From Gammaproteobacteria bacterium (GTDB lineage: Bacteria; Pseudomonadota; Gammaproteobacteria; Chromatiales; Chromatiaceae), in contig JAHJDE010000109.1 in the NCBI GenBank assembly GCA_018812525.1, forward strand, positions 1 through 50,782: a DNA stretch of 50,782 nt. The letters run 5' to 3'. Made by a program: the position numbers and the translations under genes. Positions 8,162 to 17,125 of this stretch are shown piece after piece. The notes beneath the pieces were generated by a model, which was not told the DNA's origin, did not search any database, and worked only from the letters and a program-made list of their open reading frames with translations. Each line of letters begins with the position of its first letter. The stretch's first letter is position 1.

Positions 8162-8986
8162 ATGAGTAGATGTTCGAAGCTGGGGCTGATAATGGGCATA
8201 GTGGCGGGCCTGCTGGCCGGCTGCTCTGAGCAGGGCTGGTTAATGGGAGAAAAACGCGCCGAAATGACAATGCCATTGGGGGTGGCCGAAGACCCCAGGA
8301 CGAAACCAACGAAGGCCGAACCGGCACCCTCGCTAAACGACCTGAAACCCGTTATATCCCTGCCCGCCGAGGCCCCCAAGCAGCCCCCATCCACCCGGTG
8401 GGAGGAAGTCATCGCGCGTTTCGAGCAGGAGGATCTGCTCAATCCCCCGCCAGGGAATCCCGTTCTCTTCATCGGTTCCTCCAGCGCCCGCAAGTGGGAT
8501 CTGCCCAAGTATTTTCCGGCGATCAACGCCATCAACCGCGGCTTCGGCGGGTCGGAGATCGCCGATAGCCTCTACTTCGCTGATCGCATTGTGCTCCCCT
8601 ACAGGCCGCGCCTGATCATCTTCTACGCCGGTGACAACGACATCGCACGCGGCAAGACCCCCGCTAGCGTCGCTGCTGACTTTCTGGCCTTCGCAAAAAA
8701 GATCCAGGGTGCCTTGCCGAATACCAAGATCCTCTTCGTCGCCATCAAGCCCTCACCCTCGCGCTGGAAGCACTGGCCGAGGATGAAACAGGCCAATGAC
8801 CGCATCGCGGCCTTCTGCGCCAAGAGCGACCAGCTCATCTTCATCGATACTGCCGAACAGATGATCGGCACCGACGGCAAGCCGCGAAAGGAATTCTTCG
8901 AAAGGGACGGCCTGCACCTCAGCCACAGGGGGTACCTGGCCTGGTCTACGCTGGTCCAGCCGCACCTGAACAAGGCAGGACTCTGA
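8162..8986 (+). CDS. SGNH/GDSL hydrolase lipoprotein
   Basis: A 274-residue protein with a lipoprotein signal: MSRCSKLGLIMGIVAGLLAGC gives a lipobox with cysteine 21. A short linker precedes an SGNH domain: block I FIGSSSARKW (near residue 100), NRGFGGSEI, block III FYAGDNDIARG (near 155), and the Asp-His pair in ERDGLHLSHRGY (near 245). It is probably anchored to a membrane facing the periplasm and acts on an acylated glycan or lipid, either adding or removing acyl groups. Its divergent position to the MBOAT-SGNH pair suggests the same pathway. The true substrate cannot be read from sequence. Confidence 0.8.
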   Translation: MSRCSKLGLIMGIVAGLLAGCSEQGWLMGEKRAEMTMPLGVAEDPRTKPTKAEPAPSLNDLKPVISLPAEAPKQPPSTRWEEVIARFEQEDLLNPPPGNPVLFIGSSSARKWDLPKYFPAINAINRGFGGSEIADSLYFADRIVLPYRPRLIIFYAGDNDIARGKTPASVAADFLAFAKKIQGALPNTKILFVAIKPSPSRWKHWPRMKQANDRIAAFCAKSDQLIFIDTAEQMIGTDGKPRKEFFERDGLHLSHRGYLAWSTLVQPHLNKAGL

Positions 8987-9030
8987 GCCTCGGCGCTCCT
9001 GCAGGAACGGCCCGGCCATTACCTCGGATC

Positions 9031-9085
9031 AATGCCTTCCCTCCCCCCAACGTCCCCCGAGGGAGGGAGAGCTAACGATCGCTTC
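9031..9085. repeat. GC-rich intergenic repeat, short copy
   Basis: A C-rich arm (ccttccctcccccc) is followed by a G-rich arm (cgagggagggag) and then aacgatcg. It belongs to the same style of element as those at 10996, 41094 and 43475, but is shorter. Confidence 0.55.
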
Positions 9086-9120
9086 GCGCCTTTCAGGCTA
9101 AAGGGACTATAGTGAGGAAC

Positions 9121-9307
9121 TTGCAAAATGGCCATCCTGGCCATTTTGCAAGGCGAAAACGAGAAGTGGTACAGGGATGTACCGTTTACGGACCAAAGGA
9201 CGGAAAAATGCGATTTTTCGTTTTCTCCATTTTCAATGGCTTAGGCCATTGAAAATGGCGGTTCATCCCTGAACCGCAAGAGGTTCTTGCAGTTTTGCAA
9301 GAACCTC
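9121..9307. repeat. Hairpin array with copy 2 of the four-hairpin block
   Basis: A 14-bp perfect stem-loop (9121-9151, arms TTGCAAAATGGCCA and complement, loop TCC) and a 6-bp stem-loop (9168-9183, loop GGGA) precede a near-identical copy of the block at 9-113 (here 9203-9307, one mismatch). The first hairpin of the block is split here: its outer arm gcgaaaacga is at 9153-9162 and about 40 bases are inserted before the rest. The array ends 41 bases before the polyphosphate:AMP phosphotransferase gene. Confidence 0.9.
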
Positions 9308-9348
9308 TAGTTTCCCGATGTTCCCAATAAACTCCACGGAGTCTACCC

Positions 9349-10854
9349 ATGTTCGAGGCGGCAAAGCTTAACCGAAAGGTTTCCAAGCAGGATTTCAAGG
9401 ACCAGGAGGCCGAGATTCGCACCCATCTGCTTGCCTTGCAGCGGGAGCTGAACCTCTCCGGGCGCCTCTCGGTGATTTTGATCGTGGCCGGGATCGAGGG
9501 GGCCGGCAAGGGCGAGGTGGTCAATCGGTTGTCCGAATGGATGGATACGCGCGGCATCGCCACCTATGCCTTCTGGGACCAGACCGAGGAGGAAAAGGCC
9601 CATCCCCGCTACTGGAAATTCTGGCGCGCCATGCCCCCCAAGGGGAAAATGGCCATCTTCTTCGGCGGCTGGTACCTGGAGCTGCTTGAGCGGCGCATGA
9701 TGGGTGACTGGGACGACGAGAAGCTCGGCCAAGAGTTCCGGCGTATCGAGGACTTCGAGCGCATGCTCAGCGAAGAGGGGGTTCTGGTCGTCAAATTCTG
9801 GTACCACATGTCGGAAAAGGACCAGCGCAAACGGCTACAGGCCTTGTCGCGGGACGACCGCAGTCGCTGGAAGATGCTGCCAAAGAAGAACCGCTTCTCC
9901 GAGCATTACGTCGAATTCGAACGGGTGGCGGAACGCCTGATCCGCTATACAGACACGGGCGTTGCGCCCTGGTACATCATTGAGGCGACCAACCCCCAAT
10001 ACCGCGATCTGACCACCGCGCGCACACTGCTGACCGCAATCGGCAAGCGGATGGCTGTGGTGGACAATGAGCTGCCGATCAAGGAAGGTCCCTACTCCGA
10101 GCTCAACCTCCCCCTCTCAGACTCGGCCCAGGTCACTGTGCTGGACAAAGTTGACCTGACGCAAACCCTGACGCGGGCAGCCTACAGGAAGGAACTGTGC
10201 GCACTGAGAGACGAACTCAACGAACTGGCCTGGGCAGCCTACAAGAACGGCCAGGCCTGTGTACTAATCTTTGAGGGCTGGGACGCGGCCGGCAAGGGCG
10301 GCGCCATTCGTCGCCTCGCTAACGCCATAGACGCCCGCCTCTACCGGACCATCTCCATCGCAGCCCCCACCGACGAAGAGAAGGCCCACCACTACCTCTG
10401 GCGTTTCTGGCGCCACATCCCCCGCCCCGGACGCATCACCCTCTTCGACCGTTCCTGGTACGGCCGGGTACTGGTCGAGCGGGTCGAGGGCTTTGCGGAT
10501 GAACAGCAGTGGCGCCGCGCCTACAGTGAAATCAATGACTTCGAGGGCCAATTGATAGAGAACGGCATCCTGGTGCTGAAATTCTGGCTCCACATCGACA
10601 AAGAAGAACAGCTAAACCGTTTCCAGGAACGAGAAACGGTGCCCTACAAGCAGCACAAGATCACCGAGGAGGATTGGCGCAACCGAGAGCGATGGGACGA
10701 CTACAAGCAGGCCGTGCATGAGATGGTAGTCAGGACCGGCACCGAAAAGGCCCCCTGGATCCTGATCCCCGGCAACGACAAGAAAGTGGCCCGCATCAAT
10801 GTCCTGCGAACAATCCGCCAGCACCTCAAGGAGAAACTGGCGGGTATAAACTAA
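9349..10854 (+). CDS. pap: Polyphosphate:AMP phosphotransferase (two PPK2 domains)
   Basis: A 501-residue protein made of two tandem PPK2 domains, which is typical of class II PPK2. It uses polyphosphate to phosphorylate AMP to ADP. Each half has a Walker A: GIEGAGKGEVVNRL (near residue 46) and GWDAAGKGGAIRRL (near 310). The second half has the full lid and Walker B set (FDRSWYGRVLVERVEG), while in the first half the equivalent is FFGGWYLELLERR, lacking DRSWY. So the C-terminal domain is probably the active one, as in the characterised enzyme. A Ppx/GppA phosphatase gene lies 4 kb away. Confidence 0.93.
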   Translation: MFEAAKLNRKVSKQDFKDQEAEIRTHLLALQRELNLSGRLSVILIVAGIEGAGKGEVVNRLSEWMDTRGIATYAFWDQTEEEKAHPRYWKFWRAMPPKGKMAIFFGGWYLELLERRMMGDWDDEKLGQEFRRIEDFERMLSEEGVLVVKFWYHMSEKDQRKRLQALSRDDRSRWKMLPKKNRFSEHYVEFERVAERLIRYTDTGVAPWYIIEATNPQYRDLTTARTLLTAIGKRMAVVDNELPIKEGPYSELNLPLSDSAQVTVLDKVDLTQTLTRAAYRKELCALRDELNELAWAAYKNGQACVLIFEGWDAAGKGGAIRRLANAIDARLYRTISIAAPTDEEKAHHYLWRFWRHIPRPGRITLFDRSWYGRVLVERVEGFADEQQWRRAYSEINDFEGQLIENGILVLKFWLHIDKEEQLNRFQERETVPYKQHKITEEDWRNRERWDDYKQAVHEMVVRTGTEKAPWILIPGNDKKVARINVLRTIRQHLKEKLAGIN

Positions 10855-10995
10855 CGAGGCCCTGCCCCAGACATTTTGTGGGAAACCCCCTCCCAACCTC
10901 CCCAGGGCCATGTCATCTAACAGCCTAACGATAGTAGCCGAGAGTTTAGCAGTTTGTCCTTTACCAACGAACGGAGTTCTCCCAAACGGTGTAAC

Positions 10996-11113
10996 CGTTC
11001 AGCCCCCTCCCCCTCTGGGGGAGGGTTGGGGAGGGGGTGGCATAATAAATTCAGAGCGTTTTCCACAACCGCCCTCCCCCCAACCCCCTCCCAGAGGGAG
11101 GGGGGGGTGAACG
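10996..11113. repeat. GC-rich inverted repeat after pap
   Basis: Two imperfect arms of about 45 bases (10996-11040 and 11069-11113), rich in CCCCCTCCCC/GGGGAGGGGG, flank a 28-base AT-richer centre. Each arm is itself a small hairpin. It occupies most of the 323-base space between convergent pap and lolD; no other feature is seen there. Confidence 0.75.
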
Positions 11114-11177
11114 GAAACCAAACGGTGGAAAATGCCCGGCTTTAAGCCACACCGTTGCAGATTAACGGCTGATAGGC

Positions 11178-11858
11178 TCAGACATCCTCAAATGCGCCAT
11201 CCACCAGGTGCAGCATGCGGTCCATGTGGGAGGCCAAGTCGGTGTCGTGGGTGACGATGATGAAGCTGGTGCCGAGGGATTGATTGAGTTCCAGCATCAG
11301 GTGATAGATGCTGTCGGCGGTCTTGCGGTCCAGGTTGCCGGTCGGTTCGTCGGCCAGGACGCACTTGGGATGGGTCACCAGGGCGCGGGCCATGGCCGCG
11401 CGCTGGCGCTCGCCGCCGGAGAGCTCGCCGGGCTTGTGCTCCACCCGCGGGCCGAGACCGACCCGCTGCAACATGACAGCGGCCTTCTCTTGCGCCTCGT
11501 CCACCTCGGCCCCGCCGATCACCAGGGGAATGGCCACGTTCTCCAGGGCGGTGAACTCGGGCAGCAGGTGGTGGAACTGGTAGACGAAACCCAGGTTCCT
11601 GTTGCGATGGCGGCCCATGTCCGTCTCGTTCAGGGAGAAGAGATCGACCCCGTCGAGCCAGACAGTTCCCCGGGTCGGCCGGTCAAGCCCTCCCAGGCAA
11701 TGCAGGAGGGTGCTCTTGCCCGAACCGGAGGCGCCGAGCACGGCGACGGTTTCGTGGGAGCCGACCGAGAGCGAGACCCCGCGCAGGACATCCACGTTTT
11801 GGGGGCCTTCACTGAAGCTCATGTAAAGGTCCTTGCAGGAGAGCACCAGCTTACTCAT
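11178..11858 (-). CDS. lolD: Lipoprotein-releasing ABC transporter ATPase LolD
   Basis: A 226-residue ABC ATPase that powers release of outer-membrane lipoproteins from the inner membrane. It shows Walker [10 protein letters not shown], the Q-loop region [19 protein letters not shown] characteristic of LolD/MacB-type ATPases, signature [15 protein letters not shown] and Walker [13 protein letters not shown]. Its ATG overlaps the end of lolC by 8 bases, so the two are translationally coupled. Confidence 0.96.
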   Translation of the reverse strand: MSKLVLSCKDLYMSFSEGPQNVDVLRGVSLSVGSHETVAVLGASGSGKSTLLHCLGGLDRPTRGTVWLDGVDLFSLNETDMGRHRNRNLGFVYQFHHLLPEFTALENVAIPLVIGGAEVDEAQEKAAVMLQRVGLGPRVEHKPGELSGGERQRAAMARALVTHPKCVLADEPTGNLDRKTADSIYHLMLELNQSLGTSFIIVTHDTDLASHMDRMLHLVDGAFEDV

Positions 11859-13098
11859 AGCGCAGGGCCTCCGCCGGCTGGGTCGCCGCGGCCCGGCGCG
11901 CCGGATAGATGGTCGCGATCAGGGTGACGGCGAAGGCGCTCACCGCCACCATCCAAACATCGTCCCAATGGAGATCGGAGGGCATGCGGCTGATGTAGTA
12001 GACCGAGGGATCTAGGATTTTGAAGCCGAACAGGCTCTCCACGCCTGCGATGAAGCCTTCCAGATTCAAGGCAACGACAATGCCGACGATGACGCCGATA
12101 ACTGTGCCAACGAAGCCCAAGGTGGCGCCCTGAATAATAAAGATCTGCATGATCTCCTTGGGCGACAGGCCCAGGGTACGCAGGATGGCGATGTCGCTAC
12201 GCTTGTCGGTGACCACCATCACCAGGGTCGAGACGATGTTGAAGGCGGCCACTGCGATGATCAGGAAGAGGACCATCCCCATCATGCGCTTCTCCGTGCG
12301 CAGGGCGCTGAAGAAGTTGCTGAACTCCATGGTCCAGTCGGAGACCCGGAACCAGCCCTCCTGCTCCCGGGCCAGCTCGACGGAGACCTCCGGGGCCTTG
12401 TACATGTCACGCAGTTTCAGGCGGATACCCGTCACCGACTCGCCCAGGCGCAGCACCTTGGCCGCATCGTGCATATGGGTCAGGGCCACGCCGGAGTCGA
12501 ACTTGCCCATGTCGATGCGGAAGATGCCGGCCACGTCGAAGCGCTTCATGCGGGGCATGTTACCGGTGGGGGTCATCATCACCTCGGGCGCCACCAGGGT
12601 CACCTTGTCGCCGATACGAACCCCCAGATTATTCGCCAGTTCGTGGCCCAGAATGATATTGAAGCTGCCGGGTTCGAGGAGGCCGAGGCTGCCTTCCGTC
12701 ATGTGCTTGCCCACGTCGGAGACCTTGGGCTCCTCCTCGGGCAGGATGCCGCGTACCTGCACACCGCTCACATACTGGCCATTGATGAGCATGCCGCGCA
12801 TCTCGACGAAGGGGGCCTGACCGACGACCTCGGGATGATCCTTGGCGACATCGAGGCCCCGGTGCCAATCGTCGATCCTGCCGTCAGCCCCCAAGATCAC
12901 GGCATGGGAGGCCATGCCCAGGATGCGTTCCCGCACCTCTTTGTGGAAACCGTTCATCACCGAAAGGACAACGATTAGCGCTGCCACCCCCAGCATGACA
13001 CCGAGCATGGAACTGCCGGAGATGAAGGAGATGAAGTGGTTGCGCCGCTTGGCGCGGGTGTACCTGAGACCGATATAAAGGGGCAATGGCTTGAACAT
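11851..13098 (-). CDS. lolC: Lipoprotein-releasing system permease LolC/LolE
   Basis: A 415-residue inner-membrane protein with the FtsX/MacB topology. It has one N-terminal membrane helix ([20 protein letters not shown]), a large periplasmic domain of about 210 residues, and three C-terminal helices starting near residue 275. The N-terminal pattern [20 protein letters not shown] is typical of LolC/E. Only one permease gene is present beside lolD, so it may work as a LolF-type homodimer or pair with a permease encoded elsewhere. A short divergent region separates it from the carbon-nitrogen hydrolase gene. Confidence 0.94.
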   Translation of the reverse strand: MFKPLPLYIGLRYTRAKRRNHFISFISGSSMLGVMLGVAALIVVLSVMNGFHKEVRERILGMASHAVILGADGRIDDWHRGLDVAKDHPEVVGQAPFVEMRGMLINGQYVSGVQVRGILPEEEPKVSDVGKHMTEGSLGLLEPGSFNIILGHELANNLGVRIGDKVTLVAPEVMMTPTGNMPRMKRFDVAGIFRIDMGKFDSGVALTHMHDAAKVLRLGESVTGIRLKLRDMYKAPEVSVELAREQEGWFRVSDWTMEFSNFFSALRTEKRMMGMVLFLIIAVAAFNIVSTLVMVVTDKRSDIAILRTLGLSPKEIMQIFIIQGATLGFVGTVIGVIVGIVVALNLEGFIAGVESLFGFKILDPSVYYISRMPSDLHWDDVWMVAVSAFAVTLIATIYPARRAAATQPAEALRYE

Positions 13099-13200
13099 GG
13101 GGGCATTTAATCACAACTGGGGTTACCGGGTCATGACTCAATTCGAATCGAGGGCTGGCCGGCATGCTAAACTTCGCCGCACCCAACCGGACGAGCAGAG

Positions 13201-14100
13201 ATGACCCCGTCGCGCCATGAAATCACCGTCGGTCTGATCCAGAAGGCCTGTACAGCTGACCGCGCCCTGAACCAGGCATCCCTGGATACCGCTATCCGCG
13301 ACTGTGCTGCCCAGGGGGTTGAGTTGATCCTGCTGCAAGAGCTGCACGACAGCCTCTATTTCTGCCAAACGGAGGACACAGCGCGGTTCGACCTGGCGGA
13401 ATCCATCCCCGGCCCCTCCTCCGAACGTCTGGGGCGCCTGGCCGCCGACTTACAGGTGGTGATCGTCGCCTCCCTGTTCGAGCGGCGGGCGCCCGGTCTC
13501 TACCACAACACGGCGGTGGTGCTGGACAGCGACGGCTCTTTGGCCGGCCGCTACCGTAAGATGCATGTCCCGGACGATCCGGGCTACTACGAGAAGTTCT
13601 ATTTCACCCCGGGCGACCTGGGCTTCCGGCCCGTGGAAACCTCCCTCGGCAAGCTCGGGGTCCTGGTCTGCTGGGATCAGTGGTATCCCGAGGCCGCCCG
13701 TCTCACGGCCCTGGCCGGGGCCGAGATCCTGCTCTACCCCACCGCTATCGGCTGGAACCCGGCCGACGACACCCAGGAACAGCAACGGCAGCTCGATGCC
13801 TGGATAACCATCCAGCGCGCCCATGCAGTCGCCAACGGCCTGCCGCTGATCGCCGCCAACCGGGTCGGCTTCGAGGCCGATCCCTCGGGCCAGACCCAGG
13901 GCGCGCAATTCTGGGGCCATTCCATGATCTGCGGCCCCCAGGGCGAGATCCTGGCCCAGGCCGGTTCCCAGGAGTGCCTCCTCACCGCCCGCATCGACCG
14001 TCAGCGGACCGAGGAGGTGCGTCGTATCTGGCCCTTCTTCCGCGACCGGCGCATTGACGCCTATGGCCCATTGCTGAAACGCTACGACGAGGGTTGCTGA
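13201..14100 (+). CDS. aguB: Carbon-nitrogen hydrolase, probable N-carbamoylputrescine amidase
   Basis: A 299-residue nitrilase-superfamily enzyme. The catalytic triad is visible as Glu in LILLQELHDSLYF (near residue 43), Lys in YRKMHVPDDPGYYEKFYF (near 120) and Cys in LGVLVCWDQWYPEAARL (near 157). The residues around the lysine and cysteine (GYYEKFYFTPGD, CWDQWYPE) are those of N-carbamoylputrescine amidases, which release putrescine in the agmatine route. The usual partner, agmatine deiminase, is not next to it, so the assignment rests on sequence alone. Confidence 0.88.
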   Translation: MTPSRHEITVGLIQKACTADRALNQASLDTAIRDCAAQGVELILLQELHDSLYFCQTEDTARFDLAESIPGPSSERLGRLAADLQVVIVASLFERRAPGLYHNTAVVLDSDGSLAGRYRKMHVPDDPGYYEKFYFTPGDLGFRPVETSLGKLGVLVCWDQWYPEAARLTALAGAEILLYPTAIGWNPADDTQEQQRQLDAWITIQRAHAVANGLPLIAANRVGFEADPSGQTQGAQFWGHSMICGPQGEILAQAGSQECLLTARIDRQRTEEVRRIWPFFRDRRIDAYGPLLKRYDEGC

Positions 14101-14257
14101 CTGGGGACGCCAGGGGCCTGCCCCAAATGGCTTCCCCCTGTTCTTTGCGTCCTTCAGGGTTGACATCAGGCTGGCCTCCAGAGGTTCCCTTTAATCAACA
14201 TTGCGATTGCAAGGCGCTTCTACAATTCACGGCTCGTCGATCTGAGGCAAAGCCTCA

Positions 14258-14677
14258 TCAGAGGTTCTGATGCATTGAATCCTTGTGTTCCTCCACAGCG
14301 CGGGCCTCGCCGCGACGGATGACCCGCAACTGGGTCCGGCGCCTTTCACGGGGATGGGCGAACCCCAGGTTTTCCTCCGCAATCCGGTGGTCACCAGGCG
14401 AGCGATGGGTGAACTCCCGGACCTCCACCGCCTGGCCATTGAAGACCCGTCCGTTCAAGCGGCGTATGGCCCGCTCTGCCGCCCTGGGATCGCGGATCGA
14501 GACTAGGCCGTGGTGCTCCACATTGCCTGTCTCCTCGTCCTCGATATCCAGGATCTCGCAGTGCGTGATTTCCGGCTCCGGCGCAAAGGGCCACCAATGC
14601 CTGGCCCCCTCCAGGGTATGAAGGAAGAGTTCCCGATGGGTCGATCTCGCGGGGATATTTCGGAAAAAGAGTTCCAC
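14258..14677 (-). CDS. RNA-recognition-motif (RRM) protein
   Basis: A small RNA-binding protein of about 140 residues. The first strand ELFFRNIP fits RNP2, and NVEHHGLVSIRDPRAAERAI fits RNP1 plus the second helix, giving a compact RRM at residues 1-90. The tail is basic (HPRERRRTQLRVIRRGEAR). I place the start at GTG 14677, 7 bases after AGGAG, so that the first strand begins the protein; TTG codons at 14680 and 14710 are alternatives. RNA target unknown. Confidence 0.75.
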   Translation of the reverse strand: MELFFRNIPARSTHRELFLHTLEGARHWWPFAPEPEITHCEILDIEDEETGNVEHHGLVSIRDPRAAERAIRRLNGRVFNGQAVEVREFTHRSPGDHRIAEENLGFAHPRERRRTQLRVIRRGEARAVEEHKDSMHQNL

Positions 14678-14766
14678 CAAATGACTCCTCAAATTGCGCC
14701 CCGGGGGCAAATACAGACATCATAGCCCCGTCGATGCGGATGCCAAGCCGATATTCGGCCGGGAGA

Positions 14767-16299
14767 TCAGAAGCCGAGTTCGAACCCTACTGCCTTCAGG
14801 CGCAGGGACTCCCCTTCCAGCTCGGCCCGTGTCAGGGGATGGGCATCCAGCGAATCGTCGGGGAAAGCGACATGCAGCCGATTGCCGTCAACCTTCAGGA
14901 AGGGTGCCGGCTCGCAGAAGGCTGAGCGGGAGCGGTGCAGGAGCACAGCCAGCCGCAACAGGATGCAGAGGCGTATGGCACTGGGGAGGAGCGACTCCGG
15001 CAGGGTTCCGAAGACATCCTGCGGCGACAGTTTGCGCCGGTGGCCGCGTACCAGGGCCGCAAGCAGGGCCTGCTCCTGGCGCGAGAAGCCCGACATGTCG
15101 GCATTTTGCAGGATATAGCCGCCGTGTTTCTGGTATTGGGCGTGGGAGACGGCCAGGCCGATTTCGTGCAGCCGGCAGGCCCAGCCGAGCATGTCGGCGT
15201 AATCCCCGGACCCGATGGACCAATTGTTCCGTACCTGATCCAGCAAGGCCCGCGCTGTCTTTTCGACCCGCTGGGCGTGGGGCTCATCGATCCCGTAGCG
15301 GCGCGAGAGGGAGGCGACGGTGCGGTCGCGCACGTCCTCGTGACGGATGCGGCCGATCATGTCGTAGAGCAGACCTTCCCGCAGGGCCTGGTCGGACACC
15401 ATCATCTGCTCGATGTTGAGCGCCTTGAAGACCGCAAGCAGCACGGCGACCCCGCCGGGGAATACGGGGCGGCGTTCGGGACTGAGCGAGGCGAAGCCGA
15501 GCCTGTCCAGGCTTCCGGCTTCGATGAGGGCCTTTTTCAAGCGCTTCAGGGAGGCATAGGTGATGCCCTGCTCGCTCCAGCCCTCGCCCCGGACCACCTC
15601 ACGAATGGCGCGGATAGTGCCGGAACTACCCAGGGCGCTCTGCCAGCCGGTGGCGCGGAATTCTTCCTGGACCGGCCGCATCTCCAGGGCGCCGGCGGTC
15701 TCGGCCCGCCGCATCGCCTCGGCGGAGATCCTGCCGTCCGGGAAATGGGCCAGGGTCATGCTGACGCAGCCCATGTGCAGGCTCTCGCGCTCCATCGGAA
15801 CAAAGCCCTCGCCGACGATCAGTTCAGTGCTGCCGCCACCGATATCGACCACCAGGCGCATCTCATCCCTGGCCGCAAGGCCGTGGGCAACACCCAGATA
15901 GACCAGGCGCGCCTCCTCGCGGCCGGCGATGATCTCGATGGGATGACCGAGCACCCGCTGGGCCTCGGCGATGAATGCCGCGCCGTTACGCGCCTGGCGC
16001 AGGGTATTGGTCCCCACCGCCCGTACGGCCCCTTGCGGCAGGTTGCTGAGGCGCTGACCGAAACGGCTCAGGCAGTCGATGGCGCGTTGCCGGGCAACCG
16101 GGGTGAGGTATTTCCCTTCGTCGAGGCCCGCCGCGAGACGGACCATCTCCCGCAAGCGATCCACAAGGTGCAAATGGCCCTGCCCGTCCACATTGGCCAC
16201 GATCATGTGAAAACTGTTGGAACCAAGATCGACGGCCGCCACTGTCGGCGGCAGGGCATCCACTACCGGGCCGCCTCTTGTTGTTCCCGGAACGCCCAC
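14767..16299 (-). CDS. ppx: Ppx/GppA family exopolyphosphatase/pppGpp phosphatase
   Basis: A 510-residue protein. The N-terminal ASKHA-fold domain shows the phosphate-1 motif AAVDLGSNSFHMIVA, then RAVGTNTLRQARNG, the phosphate-2 motif VVDIGGGSTELI near residue 150, and LGSSGTIRA near 228. The C-terminal half is an HD-like domain as in long Ppx/GppA proteins. Reaction: removal of terminal phosphate from polyphosphate or from pppGpp; the two activities cannot be told apart by eye. The start is GTG at 16299; GGAG lies 11 bases upstream. Confidence 0.92.
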   Translation of the reverse strand: MGVPGTTRGGPVVDALPPTVAAVDLGSNSFHMIVANVDGQGHLHLVDRLREMVRLAAGLDEGKYLTPVARQRAIDCLSRFGQRLSNLPQGAVRAVGTNTLRQARNGAAFIAEAQRVLGHPIEIIAGREEARLVYLGVAHGLAARDEMRLVVDIGGGSTELIVGEGFVPMERESLHMGCVSMTLAHFPDGRISAEAMRRAETAGALEMRPVQEEFRATGWQSALGSSGTIRAIREVVRGEGWSEQGITYASLKRLKKALIEAGSLDRLGFASLSPERRPVFPGGVAVLLAVFKALNIEQMMVSDQALREGLLYDMIGRIRHEDVRDRTVASLSRRYGIDEPHAQRVEKTARALLDQVRNNWSIGSGDYADMLGWACRLHEIGLAVSHAQYQKHGGYILQNADMSGFSRQEQALLAALVRGHRRKLSPQDVFGTLPESLLPSAIRLCILLRLAVLLHRSRSAFCEPAPFLKVDGNRLHVAFPDDSLDAHPLTRAELEGESLRLKAVGFELGF

Positions 16300-16486
16300 A
16301 TGTCTTCGCTCTCCACCCGCTCACACACTATAGCGCCGTCCGGCTGCGAGTGAAGTTGAATGTGCAGCTTAAATCAAGTGCATTATTGTCTTGACTCAGG
16401 GGTCCAGAATAGTGGATTCGATTGTGGACGGAAGGATTTGTTGATAGCAAATTGTCGTTATTAATCAATTGACTACAGCAAATTAT

Positions 16487-16576
16487 TGGCGGAGAGAGAG
16501 GGATTCGAACCCTCGATGGAGTTTCCCCCATACGCCCTTAGCAGGGGCGCGCCTTCAGCCTCTCGGCCATCTCTCC
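16487..16576 (-). tRNA. tRNA-Ser(GCT)
   Basis: A 90-nt class II tRNA. The acceptor arm GGAGAGA (complement of 16570-16576) pairs with TCTCTCC; the discriminator is G and CCA is encoded (16487-16489). The anticodon loop reads CTGCTAA with anticodon GCT, flanked by CGCCC/GGGCG. A long variable arm is present and the T-arm is GGTTCGAATCC. It lies downstream of csrA, a common gammaproteobacterial arrangement. Confidence 0.97.
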
Positions 16577-16694
16577 AGAAATTGAACTTGCTCAGAACCG
16601 GCTTTTGCCTTTCACCCGCCCTGAGACACTACAGACTCCCTTCGGATTCTCCGAGAATCCACAGGGGATGCCGTCGAAATCGGGAGGGAAGTAT

Positions 16695-16714
16695 AACCGG
16701 CCTTGCGGCCGGTT
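16695..16714 (-). terminator. Hairpin after csrA
   Basis: An 8-bp perfect stem (AACCGGCC with GGCCGGTT, loop 4) lies 15 bases after the csrA stop. On the - strand no T-tract follows; on the + strand TTTCTATTT follows. Its core is the same as the terminator at 2553. Confidence 0.5.
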
Positions 16715-16728
16715 TCTATTTCGAAAAG

Positions 16729-16923
16729 CTATTCGCCGGAAGATTCGGCCGCTGCGGCCTGTTCGGCCTTGATGCGTTCGTAGATTTCCTCGCGATGCAC
16801 ACTGACATCCTTGGGGGCATTGATGCCAATACGCACCTGATTGCCCTTCACACCCAGCACGGTAACGGTGACATCGTCACCAACCATGAGGGTTTCGCCA
16901 ACACGACGGGTCAGAATCAACAT
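16729..16923 (-). CDS. csrA: Carbon storage regulator CsrA
   Basis: A 64-residue RNA-binding regulator. [18 protein letters not shown] and the later GIKAP-type strand (here [20 protein letters not shown]) match CsrA/RsmA almost residue for residue, including the conserved arginine in VHREEI. It binds GGA motifs in mRNA leaders and controls carbon storage, motility and biofilm genes. The leader directly upstream, GGAAAGGAGAATAGGAA, holds three GGA triplets overlapping the ribosome-binding site, so autorepression is likely. It sits between lysC and tRNA-Ser. Confidence 0.97.
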   Translation of the reverse strand: MLILTRRVGETLMVGDDVTVTVLGVKGNQVRIGINAPKDVSVHREEIYERIKAEQAAAAESSGE

Positions 16924-17125
16924 TTCCTATTCTCCTTTCCATTGGCGCGGTACCGTAAATTTCCATCGGCACGACGCCCAACCAAGCCACACAAGTATTT
17001 TATAGTTGTTGCCATAAGGGAAATAAACCCGATTTTCTATGCAGATAGCGGATCATCGCCCCATACGGCATCGGCATTCTAACACGAGTGTTCTTGTGCT
17101 TGCACAATGGATTCCTTGAATTGCC

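Noticed and set aside
9121..9307. CRISPR array
   Set aside because: The repeated stems differ in sequence and spacing; there are no identical direct repeats with unique spacers and no cas genes.
14935..16353. 472-residue + strand open frame
   Set aside because: Antisense to the Ppx/GppA gene, which has clear ASKHA motifs.
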